In this document: one piece after another, positions 55,787 through 63,371 of the stretch | Position numbering within the stretch: the stretch's first letter is position 1 | How the letters are laid out: every line of letters begins with the position of its first letter | NCBI GenBank assembly: GCA_018713255.1 | Contig: DVFL01000015.1 | Location: forward strand, 62,001 to 126,000 | Source: Candidatus Cottocaccamicrobium excrementipullorum | GTDB lineage: Bacteria > Bacillota > Clostridia > Lachnospirales > Lachnospiraceae | DNA length: 64,000 nucleotides | Direction: 5' to 3' | The notes under the pieces: generated by a model | What the model was told of the DNA's origin: nothing | Databases searched by the model: none | What the model saw: only the letters and a program-made list of their open reading frames with translations | Position numbers and translations under genes: made by a program

Positions 55787-55830
55787 GCCGCCGAAAGAAA
55801 TTTCTTATTCTTTCGGCGGCGGTTTTTTAT
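55787..55830. terminator. Strong terminator after rsfS
   Basis: Thirteen-base stem GCCGCCGAAAGAA (55787-55799) with TTCTTTCGGCGGC (55808-55820), then GG and six T. The lexA gene converges from the other side but lacks a T run on its strand, so termination is mainly for the plus strand. Confidence 0.9.
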
Positions 55831-55894
55831 TTTGCGGAAAGATGCTGCCGCAATCATGATCATGGTAATGGAGGAAAAGCCATAAAGAGAAAAT

Positions 55895-55921
55895 GGTTTA
55901 CATAAAATTATTATGTAAACC
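55895..55921. repeat. 27-bp palindrome with XerD-like half-sites
   Basis: Perfect 11-bp arms GGTTTACATAA and TTATGTAAACC around AATTA. Ten bases of each arm equal the right half of the Bacillus dif site (TTATGTAAACT). It is in the 120-base non-coding gap between rsfS and lexA. It could be a recombination site, a regulator site, or a weak terminator; no T run follows. Confidence 0.55.
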
Positions 55922-55958
55922 AGAAGAAAAAATTACAGCACAGCCCAAGAGTGATTGA

Positions 55959-56576
55959 TTACTGCATCATCCGAAAGAGCCCGACTACCTTTCCCAGAAT
56001 CTGAAGAGAATCCGTGAAAATCGGGTCCATGCGGTCATTTTCCGGCTGCAGGCGAAAATAACCGTCTTCACGGTAAAAACGCTTGACTGTGGCGGAATCA
56101 TCCAGAAGAGCGACAACGATGTCGCCGTTTTCGGCTGTTTCCTGGCGGGCCACAATAATCTGGTCACCGTCAAAAATACCGGCGTTAATCATGCTGTCCC
56201 CCTTTACCTTGAGCATAAAGGTTTCTTGATTAGGAAGAAGCTCTGCAGGGACGGGAAAGTAATTTTCAATATTTTCCTGGGCGAGAATAGGCTGTCCGGC
56301 GGCTACGGCGCCTACCATGGGAACATTCACCAGTTCTCTCCGGGTAAGATTAAAACAATCATCCAGAATTTCAATAGTTCTCGGTTTAGTGGGATCGCGG
56401 CGGATGTATCCGTTTTCCTCTAGTGTTTCCAGGTGGGAATGGACGGAAGAGGTGGATTTCAGCTGCACCGCCTCGCAGATTTCCCGCACCGAAGGGGGGT
56501 AACCTTTCTTTAGAATAGTTTCTTTGATGTATTCTAAAATTTCCTGCTGTTTGGCAGAAATCTTTCCTTGACTCAT
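55959..56576 (-). CDS. lexA: LexA repressor
   Basis: 205 aa, same length as Bacillus LexA. N-terminal winged helix ([34 protein letters not shown]), self-cleavage site Ala-Gly in [10 protein letters not shown], catalytic Ser in [14 protein letters not shown] and Lys further on. Represses SOS genes until RecA filaments trigger cleavage. Its own promoter and the divergent yneA-like promoter carry LexA boxes, so it is autoregulated. Confidence 0.97.
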   Translation of the reverse strand: MSQGKISAKQQEILEYIKETILKKGYPPSVREICEAVQLKSTSSVHSHLETLEENGYIRRDPTKPRTIEILDDCFNLTRRELVNVPMVGAVAAGQPILAQENIENYFPVPAELLPNQETFMLKVKGDSMINAGIFDGDQIIVARQETAENGDIVVALLDDSATVKRFYREDGYFRLQPENDRMDPIFTDSLQILGKVVGLFRMMQ

Positions 56577-56625
56577 GGCGTACCTCCGAATTGTTTATAT
56601 GGTGGATTTTCTAAATTATACCAAT

Positions 56626-56758
56626 ATAGTAACATATGTTCGGCGAAAAAGCAACAAAAGTGCAAACGATTGTTCGGGTGTTAGAGGGAAAACAGTTGAC
56701 AAACGTTTGTTCGAGTGATATAGTTTAACCAGAACAAATGTTCTCGAACAAATGTTTA
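56626..56758. promoter_or_regulatory. Divergent lexA / yneA-like SOS operator region with five LexA-box-like sites
   Basis: Sites resembling CGAACnnnnGTTCG: AACATATGTTCG (56631-56642), CAAACGATTGTTCG (56663-56676), CAAACGTTTGTTCG (56700-56713), GAACAAATGTTC (56732-56743, perfect core) and CGAACAAATGTTTA (56745-56758). Plus-strand promoter TTGACA (56696-56701), 17 bases, TATAGT (56719-56724) has a box in its spacer. Minus-strand lexA promoter TTGCTT/TACTAT (complement of 56649-56654 and 56626-56631) also spans a box. Confidence 0.85.
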
Positions 56759-56791
56759 TATGGTGATTTGGATTTACAAGGGGGAATTAGG

Positions 56792-57172
56792 ATGGAGAGA
56801 ACGGCCATGCGGAATGCCATCGGAATTATTGAGAAGAAGGAGCAGAAACGAGAGAGAGAACGGCAAAGGAGACGTCTTCAGGTGTATCGAAGAAAGGCGG
56901 TGATGCTGGCGGTGTTTTTCCTTCTCTGCATTAACGCAGGCAGTTTGATGACCAATGCGTTTGCAGATGAAGGAAAACAGGCGGAACTTATGCCTCGATG
57001 GACCAGCGTTCGGATTCAGGGAGGCGACAGTTTATGGAGCATTGCGGACCGATATGCGAAGAAAAGCCCTATGACAACAGAAGAGTATGTGGAAGAATTG
57101 AAACGGATGAATGGACTTTCCAGTGATACGATTCATGCGGGAAATTATCTGGCTGTAGTCTACTATGAATAG
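56792..57172 (+). CDS. YneA-like SOS cell-division suppressor with LysM domain
   Basis: 126 aa. Basic cytosolic N terminus (residues 1-35), one membrane segment (residues 36-56), then an extracytoplasmic LysM domain (VRIQGGDSLWSIADRYA ... LKRMNGLSSDTIHAGNYLAV). In Bacillus the divergent partner of lexA is yneA, a membrane protein with LysM that halts division after DNA damage. Same location, layout and LexA control support the same role. AGGGGGAATTAGG precedes ATG 56792. Confidence 0.82.
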   Translation: MERTAMRNAIGIIEKKEQKRERERQRRRLQVYRRKAVMLAVFFLLCINAGSLMTNAFADEGKQAELMPRWTSVRIQGGDSLWSIADRYAKKSPMTTEEYVEELKRMNGLSSDTIHAGNYLAVVYYE

Positions 57173-57259
57173 CATCGTGTACAGGATAATGCGCGCTCCA
57201 AGCATTGACGCTAAGGTTTCCGAAGAGATCAGCGGTTACTTTTCTTTCTTTTAGGCTTG
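57173..57259 (+). other. Start of the intergenic gap before the structured element
   Basis: No gene or clear motif; a pyrimidine-rich stretch near 57238-57251 lies before an extended -10 (TGA-TATAAT, 57260-57268) that forms part of the first hairpin. Confidence 0.4.
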
Positions 57260-57383
57260 TGATATAATGACTGCAGCGCAGTCATTATATCAGCGCTGGT
57301 TCGCGTCGAGCAAAGCGAGACAGACACCTTGGCGAACCGTGCGCATCCCCCGGAGGGATGCCATGTTTTCGAAAAAACATGGC
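57260..57383. repeat. Four consecutive hairpins (possible dispersed element or structured leader)
   Basis: 1: 15-bp arms 57260-57274 / 57278-57292, loop AGC. 2: GGTTCGC (57298-57304) / GCGAACC (57332-57338). 3: GCATCCC (57343-57349) / GGGATGC (57355-57361). 4: GCCATGTTTT (57360-57369) / AAAACATGGC (57374-57383), loop CGAA. All arms are perfect. The first hairpin contains TATAAT with TG two bases upstream. The SDR gene starts 35 bases later. Confidence 0.7.
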
Positions 57384-57417
57384 ATAATAAGCTCAGAGAA
57401 AAAAGGAGGAATAGCAG

Positions 57418-58236
57418 ATGATTTTTAAAGATCGATTCAAAGATAAAGTTATGATTCTTACAGGGGCAGCCAGAGGCATTGGACGCGCGACTGCAGTGAG
57501 AGCAGCTGAGGAAGGGGCCAAGCTTGTTCTGGCTGACCGTCTGGCTGAGGAGGGCGAGGAGACCTTAAGGATGATCCGGGAGAAGGGAGGAGAGGGAATT
57601 TTCCTTCCCATGGATCTTTCTCAGGAGGAGAACGGAGAAAAACTGGTACAGAAGGCAGTGGAAGTTTATGGGCGCCTGGACATTGCGGTAAATAATGCCG
57701 GGGTAATGGGAAAGCCGAATCCGGTACATCTGCTTCCTAAAGAAGATATGGACTACACCTTTGCGAATAATTTTTATACGGTGTATTTCTGCTGTAAATA
57801 TGAGCTGCGTCAGTTTATCGAACAGGGAACAGGAGGCGTTATCGTTAACAACGCCTCCATTGCCGGAATGACCGGCTTGGAAGGAAATCCTGCCTATAAT
57901 GCTTCCAAACACGCAGTAAACGGCTTAACAAAGAATCTTGCTCTGGACTATCAGCGATACGGTATCCGAGTGAATTCCGTTAACCCTTCAGGCACCAAAA
58001 CTCCTATGGTAGATGAAGCATATGCTTATGTAAAAGGAAAAATTGACGCCGCCATCGCAGCAGGTGTGGATCCAAAGGAGATTGCGAATATGGGCGGGAG
58101 AAAGCAGATGCCGATTATTAACCGTCAGGCGGAGCCTTGGGAGCAGGCTGCAGCAATATTATTTTTGTGCTCAGACGATGCCAGCTACATGACTGGAGCA
58201 ACCTTGCAGACAGATGGCGGATGGACTTCCTTCTAA
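57418..58236 (+). CDS. SDR family NAD(P)-dependent oxidoreductase
   Basis: 272 aa. Classical short-chain dehydrogenase: TGAARGIG (cofactor, near 15), NNAGV, Ser in NNASIAG, and catalytic YNASK near 160; C-terminal TGATLQTDGGW. It acts on an unknown alcohol or ketone. AAGGAGG precedes ATG. It is preceded by a run of hairpins and is convergent with the recombinase gene five bases away, with no evident terminator. Confidence 0.9.
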   Translation: MIFKDRFKDKVMILTGAARGIGRATAVRAAEEGAKLVLADRLAEEGEETLRMIREKGGEGIFLPMDLSQEENGEKLVQKAVEVYGRLDIAVNNAGVMGKPNPVHLLPKEDMDYTFANNFYTVYFCCKYELRQFIEQGTGGVIVNNASIAGMTGLEGNPAYNASKHAVNGLTKNLALDYQRYGIRVNSVNPSGTKTPMVDEAYAYVKGKIDAAIAAGVDPKEIANMGGRKQMPIINRQAEPWEQAAAILFLCSDDASYMTGATLQTDGGWTSF

Positions 58237-58241
58237 ATTGT

Positions 58242-59315
58242 TTATGGTTCAGAATTGCTGAGCGGCTTTTCACGAAGACGAACAGCATTTCTGGCACTTC
58301 TGCGGCGCTGATCTTCCAGCGCCGCGTAATGCTTTTTCGTGGTATTCACATCAGAGTGTCCTAAAACATCAGCAACCAGATAGATATCTCCGGTTTCTCG
58401 GTAAAGATTAGTTCCGTAAGTACTGCGCAGTTTGTGCGGGGTGATTTTTTTTAAAGGAGTAACAATACGGGCATATTTTTTTACCAGATTTTCCACGCTG
58501 CGCACGGAAAGGCGTTTGTTTTGAAGAGAGAGGAAGAGTGCGTCTTCATGTCCGCTCTCAGGAATGATTTTTTCTCTTTCCTCCAGATAGTGGGTTAACG
58601 CTTCTTCCACCTCCTGACCAAAATATACTGTAACCTCTTTTCCGCCTTTTCGATGGATGCGGATTCCATCGTTTTTAAAGTCTACATCCTGCAGATTCAG
58701 GCCTACACACTCAGATACACGAATACCTGTTCCCAGAAGCAGGGTGAGGAGCGCAAGATCCCTGACCTTGGTTTTAGCATGATAGGCTTTTTGTTTTGGA
58801 GTGAGGCAGTCGCCCTGCTCGACTTCATCTAAAAGCAGAGCCACTTCATCAATATCCAGCCGGATAATTTCTTTTTCATGCAGTTTAGGCATTTGAACCA
58901 GCGCGGCAGGATTGGTTTTCAGCTCCTCCTGGCGAAAGAAATAGTGATAAAAGCTTTTTAGAGTGGAGAGCTTGCGCATAATTCCCTGTTCCTTATTGAT
59001 GACTTCCTGGTTTTTGTCGTTGCACCGATATTTCAAATATTCCATGAATTCTTCCAGGTCTGCAGCATGAAGATGATCCATCTGTTCCAAACGGATATCC
59101 GTGATGGTCATTCCCTGGAATTCTGGAATTTCTTGAACAAGAAATTCAAAAAAAACCTTCAAATCATAGGCATAGGCAATTCTGGTCCGAGAAGAGGTCC
59201 GAGGCTCGATTCCCCGAAAGAATCTGGCGCAGAAAGGGGGCAGCCCCTTGATCAGTTCTCTGAGGTGGATCGTATTATCACGGTCCTTTTGTTCATGGTA
59301 GGAGAGTGTGCTCAT
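58242..59315 (-). CDS. Tyrosine recombinase, XerS-like length
   Basis: 357 aa, near XerS (about 356) and longer than XerC/XerD (about 300). SAM-like N-terminal domain (residues 20-150) and catalytic domain with R in GTGIRVSE, K in RKGGKE, HKLR, LGHS and Y in HYAALE; all six residues are present. Probably resolves chromosome dimers or a related site; phage integrase is the alternative. ATG 59315 with AGAAGGA upstream; the frame extends 17 codons further 5' without a ribosome site. Confidence 0.88.
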   Translation of the reverse strand: MSTLSYHEQKDRDNTIHLRELIKGLPPFCARFFRGIEPRTSSRTRIAYAYDLKVFFEFLVQEIPEFQGMTITDIRLEQMDHLHAADLEEFMEYLKYRCNDKNQEVINKEQGIMRKLSTLKSFYHYFFRQEELKTNPAALVQMPKLHEKEIIRLDIDEVALLLDEVEQGDCLTPKQKAYHAKTKVRDLALLTLLLGTGIRVSECVGLNLQDVDFKNDGIRIHRKGGKEVTVYFGQEVEEALTHYLEEREKIIPESGHEDALFLSLQNKRLSVRSVENLVKKYARIVTPLKKITPHKLRSTYGTNLYRETGDIYLVADVLGHSDVNTTKKHYAALEDQRRRSARNAVRLREKPLSNSEP

Positions 59316-59347
59316 TTTGATTCCTTCTTTCTGATTTGGTGATTTTG

Positions 59348-60070
59348 CTATTGTTTTTCCGGCCATCCTTCGATGTCTCCTTGGATAATGGCATGAAATA
59401 TCCTGTCCTTTACTCCTGGAATTTCCCGATTCAACTGAGCTGTTAGATTTTTAACAAACTCTCTTCTGGTTTTTCCGTCTACAGGGCAGGGATTTTTGCA
59501 TACAGGAAGAGAATATTTTTTGGAGAAGCCTTTGATTTCCGCTTCAGAAACATAAAGAAGCGGACGAATTAAGGTTAAACCGCTGCGATCCAGATCTGTC
59601 CGAGGCGAAAAGGCATAGAATCGTCCTTCGTAAAACAGAGAAAGAAACATGGTTTCAATTAAATCATCCCGGTGGTGGGCATATGCAATTTTGTTGCAGC
59701 CCAGAGAGAGCGCAGCCTGATTAAAGGCGCCTTTGCGAAGTTTTGCACACAGGGAACAGGGATGAGCTTCATTCCTGGCTTCAAAAAGGATTTTCCCGAT
59801 TTCAGTGGTAATTACCTCATAAGGGACAGAAAATTGCCGGCAAAGGGCTTTTATGGGCTCCAGATCCATGTTTCCCAGACCGAGATCAACGGTAATCGCT
59901 GATAAAGAAAAAGATTGAGGGTAAAAGCGCCTTAAGCCAGCTAAGGCATAAAGCAAAGTCAAACTGTCTTTGCCGCCGGAAATTCCCAGTGCAATATGAT
60001 CCCCGGAGTTAATCATGGCGTAATCATCCACCGCCTGGCGGGTGAGACTGAGAAGACGCTGCAATTTCAT
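59348..60070 (-). CDS. TtcA-like tRNA 2-thiolation PP-loop protein
   Basis: 240 aa. PP-loop SGGKDSLTLLYAL near residue 29, CSLC near 108 and a further Cys in NPCPVDG, matching the three iron-sulfur Cys ligands of TtcA (2-thiocytidine 32 in tRNA). Start at ATG 60070 with AAAGGA 11 bases upstream; the frame extends to 60160 toward the phage boundary but the extra 30 residues are not family-like. Likely in one transcript with the recombinase. Confidence 0.85.
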   Translation of the reverse strand: MKLQRLLSLTRQAVDDYAMINSGDHIALGISGGKDSLTLLYALAGLRRFYPQSFSLSAITVDLGLGNMDLEPIKALCRQFSVPYEVITTEIGKILFEARNEAHPCSLCAKLRKGAFNQAALSLGCNKIAYAHHRDDLIETMFLSLFYEGRFYAFSPRTDLDRSGLTLIRPLLYVSEAEIKGFSKKYSLPVCKNPCPVDGKTRREFVKNLTAQLNREIPGVKDRIFHAIIQGDIEGWPEKQ

Positions 60071-60161
60071 AAATTTAAAAATCCTTTCTTTTGTTGATGG
60101 TGTAAAATAAAGAGAAATTCTTTGAATATCCAGCAAATCGTGGGGGAATGAGAGCGACATA

Positions 60162-60197
60162 TAACTATTCGCGAAAGTCTAGTTTAACGAATAGTTA
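60162..60197. repeat. Inverted repeat at the host/phage boundary
   Basis: TAACTATTCG (60162-60171) and CGAATAGTTA (60188-60197) flank a 16-base core. It lies between the TtcA-like gene and the first phage gene. Possible attachment-site remnant or rolling-circle origin. No second copy is visible in the window. Confidence 0.6.
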
Positions 60198-60230
60198 GTA
60201 GTCCATTTCCCACTTTTTGGGGGTGTTCTG

Positions 60231-61550
60231 ATGCGTAAATACATATCTATTATTCTAGTGATTTTGTTAATTACTGTCAATTCATTTCCCATTTATGCTT
60301 CTATTGCTAGTCCATCCAATGCACTGATTGGCTCAGGTGTACAGTCTGTGGATGAACTTCCTACAATTAATATTTTTGAACTTGCATCGTCTAGTGATGC
60401 ATCCAGGCCGCTTAATGCAACGATGGGCGTGGCGATGCTCCTTTCTTCTGGCGAGGTTACGGAAGAACTTAATTATGAAGTTGTTTCTCGTACTGTTGGA
60501 ACGTCTTTTGTGCCTGCTACTTATAGTTACGGCGTTTATAATTTTTATCCAATGGGTGCTAGTTTGACTTATAAGGGTCTTTATCTCCGGTTTGAGGGCT
60601 CTAACCTTCCTGACCCTGGTAAATACGGTATTTCTGTTACGTTTCGTGAAGGAAATCTTTCCATGCCTGATGCTTCTACCGGTTATATTGTAATGGAATC
60701 TGGTGGAACTGGCGTAAATGGTACGCCGTATACATCAACACAGGGAATTCAATGCAGTCAAACTTATAATTCGTCTGGTATCCGCTCGACTACGGTTGTT
60801 ACGAATATTGAAATTGGTTATAAAACAAAATCGGTTACCATTGGTTTTAATTTTTCTGATCCTGTTGATTCTTTTGATTGTACTATTCCGTATTCGCCGC
60901 TTCTTACTTATAACCTTTATGAGGGGTCTAATATTGATACGAATACTTCTCAGGATGTTTCCAGTGGAACCGGTTCTGCTGAGGGTGCGATTGCTGACCA
61001 TACCGGTCAGTTGGTTGAGGGCCAGGAAGAAATTAAGGGAACTATCCAGGAACAAGTCCAGTATATCATTAATCAGCTGGAAGCGTTCTGGAATCAGCTC
61101 TATAGCTATATTTTTGTTCCTGACCAGGCGAATAATGATGAAAATACGAATAAGATTACAAATTCCATTGATACCATGAACTCTGATCTTCAGGATAATC
61201 TTGATCGTAATACAGATGATATCATGGATAACGATGATAAAAATACGAATACCATTGTTAACGGTTATGATGAATCTGGCATAACGGATGATAATGACCG
61301 CTTGTCCAGTAAATTGGATGAATATGACCAGCAGGAAGAAGATCTTTTGACGGATGTAAACGATGGTTTGGATGGCATTGATTTTGACCTTGACTTCTCT
61401 TCTGTTCTCTCTTCTATCCAGATGGTTTCTAATTTCCTTCAGGATATCTATGATAACTCTGGGGAGTTTAAGATTGTGATTAACTGTGCTCTTCTGCTTT
61501 CCTTTGGCTCCTGTGCAGTTGGTCTTTATCGTCTGAAGGGTGGTGGTTAA
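60231..61550 (+). CDS. Phage secreted, membrane-anchored protein (pIII-like adsorption candidate)
   Basis: 439 aa. Signal peptide (residues 1-24, ending YAS), then ASPSNA and SSSDAS, a beta-rich middle, a polar Asn/Asp-rich helical stretch (residues 300-400, repeated NT/DN spacing) and one C-terminal membrane segment (413-434) followed by basic RLKGGG. This layout, exported N-terminal part and C-terminal anchor, is that of filamentous phage pIII, which binds the host. No sequence family recognised. GGGGGTG precedes ATG. Confidence 0.65.
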   Translation: MRKYISIILVILLITVNSFPIYASIASPSNALIGSGVQSVDELPTINIFELASSSDASRPLNATMGVAMLLSSGEVTEELNYEVVSRTVGTSFVPATYSYGVYNFYPMGASLTYKGLYLRFEGSNLPDPGKYGISVTFREGNLSMPDASTGYIVMESGGTGVNGTPYTSTQGIQCSQTYNSSGIRSTTVVTNIEIGYKTKSVTIGFNFSDPVDSFDCTIPYSPLLTYNLYEGSNIDTNTSQDVSSGTGSAEGAIADHTGQLVEGQEEIKGTIQEQVQYIINQLEAFWNQLYSYIFVPDQANNDENTNKITNSIDTMNSDLQDNLDRNTDDIMDNDDKNTNTIVNGYDESGITDDNDRLSSKLDEYDQQEEDLLTDVNDGLDGIDFDLDFSSVLSSIQMVSNFLQDIYDNSGEFKIVINCALLLSFGSCAVGLYRLKGGG

Positions 61551-61769
61551 TTGTTTAACTTCTTTTCAGCGGTTGGCGAAATTTTTACTACCATTGTCGA
61601 TTTTGTGATTTCAGCAGTCGAAATGATTCTTGGCTTGCTTAGCCTGATCGGCTCTGCTTTTGTTTTTCTTATCCAGGTAGTAAATTATCTTCCTCCGTTT
61701 GTGTTACCCTTTGTCCTTGCCTTTGTTTGCTTGGCGGTATTGCTGCAAATTATCAATAAGGGGTCGTGA
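61551..61769 (+). CDS. Phage small membrane protein (pVI-like candidate)
   Basis: 72 aa, strongly hydrophobic, two to three membrane segments (residues 12-32, 34-45, 48-67). TTG start one base after the upstream stop with AGGGTGGTGG before it. Position after the pIII-like gene matches pVI in M13-type phages; inferred from order only. Confidence 0.6.
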   Translation: MFNFFSAVGEIFTTIVDFVISAVEMILGLLSLIGSAFVFLIQVVNYLPPFVLPFVLAFVCLAVLLQIINKGS

Positions 61770-61772
61770 TTG

Positions 61773-61931
61773 ATGCAAAGCTTTTTAGATTGTGTGGTTG
61801 ATGTCTTTTCCGGCATCATTGAATTGTTAGAGTATACCAGCTTTGGCAGCTTTTCTCTTGCGACTATCCTGGTCGGCGTTGCTGTGGTGAGTATGGTTGT
61901 GAAAGTGCTGGTGGTTCGTTTTGGTAGTTAG
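61773..61931 (+). CDS. Phage small membrane protein
   Basis: 52 aa: short N-terminal acidic part and one membrane segment (residues 28-48) ending in VVRFGS. ATG 61773 lies three bases after the previous stop. It overlaps the next gene by 11 bases. Probably a minor virion or assembly protein. Confidence 0.6.
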   Translation: MQSFLDCVVDVFSGIIELLEYTSFGSFSLATILVGVAVVSMVVKVLVVRFGS

Positions 61932-62709
61932 CTTTTTCTTTACATTTTTATTTTCTATCCTTTTTTCTTTTTCCGCGTTTGCCGCTGTTGCGTCTCCTTC
62001 GGATGCTTCAGCGGTTGACGAGGAATATTTGGAGAGTTTGCTGGAAGATAATGCGGACTTGTTCGATTCGGAAACGCTTCAGGAAATTCTGGCTTATGTC
62101 CAGATGATTAATGATAATATGACCGGCCCTGGTGTTGCTTCTTCATCTGATGCTGATCGGGAAGAGCTTCCCTTGGCTACTAATGATTCTTTGGATTTTT
62201 CTGATGATCTGGAATCTCAGGTTTTTATGGCAAATGATGTTGAGGTCTTGGCAAATTCTGAAGATCAATTTGTCAATGTTCTCCGGTATGATATTACGTT
62301 TAACGGCAGGGATTATATTCTTTTGATTCCTCCTGAATACCAGGATAGTTTGTATATTGATGAAAATAACCGCCTTTGGAATATGTCTGCCAGCCAGATC
62401 ACCGGACGTGCGGTTAGTGCTAATTTTAATCCGGTTGAGGATGAGGGGTATATTTTTTATTTAACGCCTTGCCTTGGTAACAATTTTTCGACTGCTCACG
62501 AGTATGGTGCAGTTAACTATATGCGCCACTATTATTGGGAGAACTATTACAATGGTGAGCGGTTAACCTATGATACAACCTATGGAAATATCACGGTAAA
62601 CGAAAGCTACTATCCGTTTAAATCCAGTGATACGCTAACTTATTTTCTTCTTTTTAACGTGATAGGGGGTGTATTAATTTTATGGTTACGCAATTACAAG
62701 AACTATTAG
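61921..62709 (+). CDS. Phage secreted, membrane-anchored protein, second
   Basis: 262 aa from TTG 61921, the only initiation codon after an upstream in-frame stop at 61900. Signal peptide (residues 1-21) is followed by AAVASPSDASA and later VASSSDAD, the same short motif as in the 439-aa protein; an acidic region, a Tyr-rich domain (residues 140-240) and a C-terminal membrane segment (242-256) ending RNYKNY. Candidate minor coat or second receptor-binding protein. Confidence 0.6.
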   Translation: MVVSFFFTFLFSILFSFSAFAAVASPSDASAVDEEYLESLLEDNADLFDSETLQEILAYVQMINDNMTGPGVASSSDADREELPLATNDSLDFSDDLESQVFMANDVEVLANSEDQFVNVLRYDITFNGRDYILLIPPEYQDSLYIDENNRLWNMSASQITGRAVSANFNPVEDEGYIFYLTPCLGNNFSTAHEYGAVNYMRHYYWENYYNGERLTYDTTYGNITVNESYYPFKSSDTLTYFLLFNVIGGVLILWLRNYKNY

Positions 62710-62825
62710 GTTTGACGATTCCGCAGCAGTTTGAGCCGCTTCTTACTTTGATGGCCGCTGAGTTTTTGCTTCTTGGTGTTGCTTATTTTGCGGATGTGCT
62801 TAAGCTTCTGATCTTAAGGCGGTGA
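62682..62825 (+). CDS. Phage small membrane protein
   Basis: 47 aa. Amphipathic N-terminal part and one membrane segment (residues 20-45) ending in LRR. GGGGG lies upstream and the gene overlaps the previous one by 28 bases. It ends TGATG, sharing a base with the next start. Confidence 0.6.
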   Translation: MVTQLQELLGLTIPQQFEPLLTLMAAEFLLLGVAYFADVLKLLILRR

Positions 62826-63001
62826 TGCCTATGGGAACTGTGTTTGATACCTTTTCTCAGATTTTTAATGATGGCCTGCTTCCCAACATGAAATTGATGA
62901 TTGATTTTTTGCTTACTGGCGATGGCATGGCCCTTGGTTTTGTGGTAATCCTCTTGCCGCTTCTTGGCAAGTTGATTAGATTTTTTAAACATATTTTTTA
63001 G
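62825..63001 (+). CDS. Phage small membrane protein
   Basis: 58 aa. One membrane segment (residues 37-51, FVVILLPLLG) with a basic tail IRFFKHIF. ATG overlaps the upstream TGA; AAGGCGGTG acts as ribosome site. Confidence 0.6.
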   Translation: MPMGTVFDTFSQIFNDGLLPNMKLMIDFLLTGDGMALGFVVILLPLLGKLIRFFKHIF

Positions 63002-63015
63002 AAAGGGGTGTTTCT

Positions 63016-63321
63016 ATGAAGAATTTTTTACAGAAACAGCGTCAGAAGGTAACCCGTTGTGTCCAGGCTCTTGGTACTGCTGTAATGTCTCTCTTTATGT
63101 TTGGCTTTATGGCTGTTCCTGCTTATGCTTCTTCTGGTAGTGAAGCTGGAACCCTTGCTGATACGTTAAGCACGTTCAGCGATGTGTTTGCTTGGTTCCT
63201 TGAGGAAGGCGGCAACTTGCTTAGCTGGATGTTGGATAAGCCGATTATCCTGCTGTCTCTGGCAATCTTCTTCTGCGGCGCCGTTGTTGGAATGCTGTCC
63301 AGGGTTTATAACAGCTTCTAA
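63016..63321 (+). CDS. Phage major coat protein candidate (pVIII-like)
   Basis: 101 aa. Signal peptide: basic start (KNFLQKQRQKVTR), hydrophobic core, and AYAS cleavage near residue 39. Mature part of about 62 residues: short acidic/polar segment, one or two membrane helices (50-65 and 74-93) and a C-terminal SRVYNSF with one basic residue. AAAGGGGTG strong ribosome site and a terminator right after the stop, as for highly expressed coat genes. Confidence 0.7.
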   Translation: MKNFLQKQRQKVTRCVQALGTAVMSLFMFGFMAVPAYASSGSEAGTLADTLSTFSDVFAWFLEEGGNLLSWMLDKPIILLSLAIFFCGAVVGMLSRVYNSF

Positions 63322-63326
63322 TGAGC

Positions 63327-63355
63327 TGGGGCCTCTTGCAGGCCCCATTTTTTTT
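63327..63355 (+). terminator. Strong terminator after the coat gene
   Basis: TGGGGCCT (63327-63334), loop CTTGC, AGGCCCCA (63340-63347), then eight T. Limits read-through into the assembly gene. Confidence 0.92.
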
Positions 63356-63371
63356 ATGAGAGGTGATTTTC

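Noticed and set aside
57260-57383. CRISPR array
   Set aside because: The repeats are inverted, different from each other and not regularly spaced.
60070-60160. Upstream extension of the TtcA-like protein to 60160
   Set aside because: The extra 30 residues are not family-like, no ribosome site precedes them, and AAAGGA supports ATG 60070.
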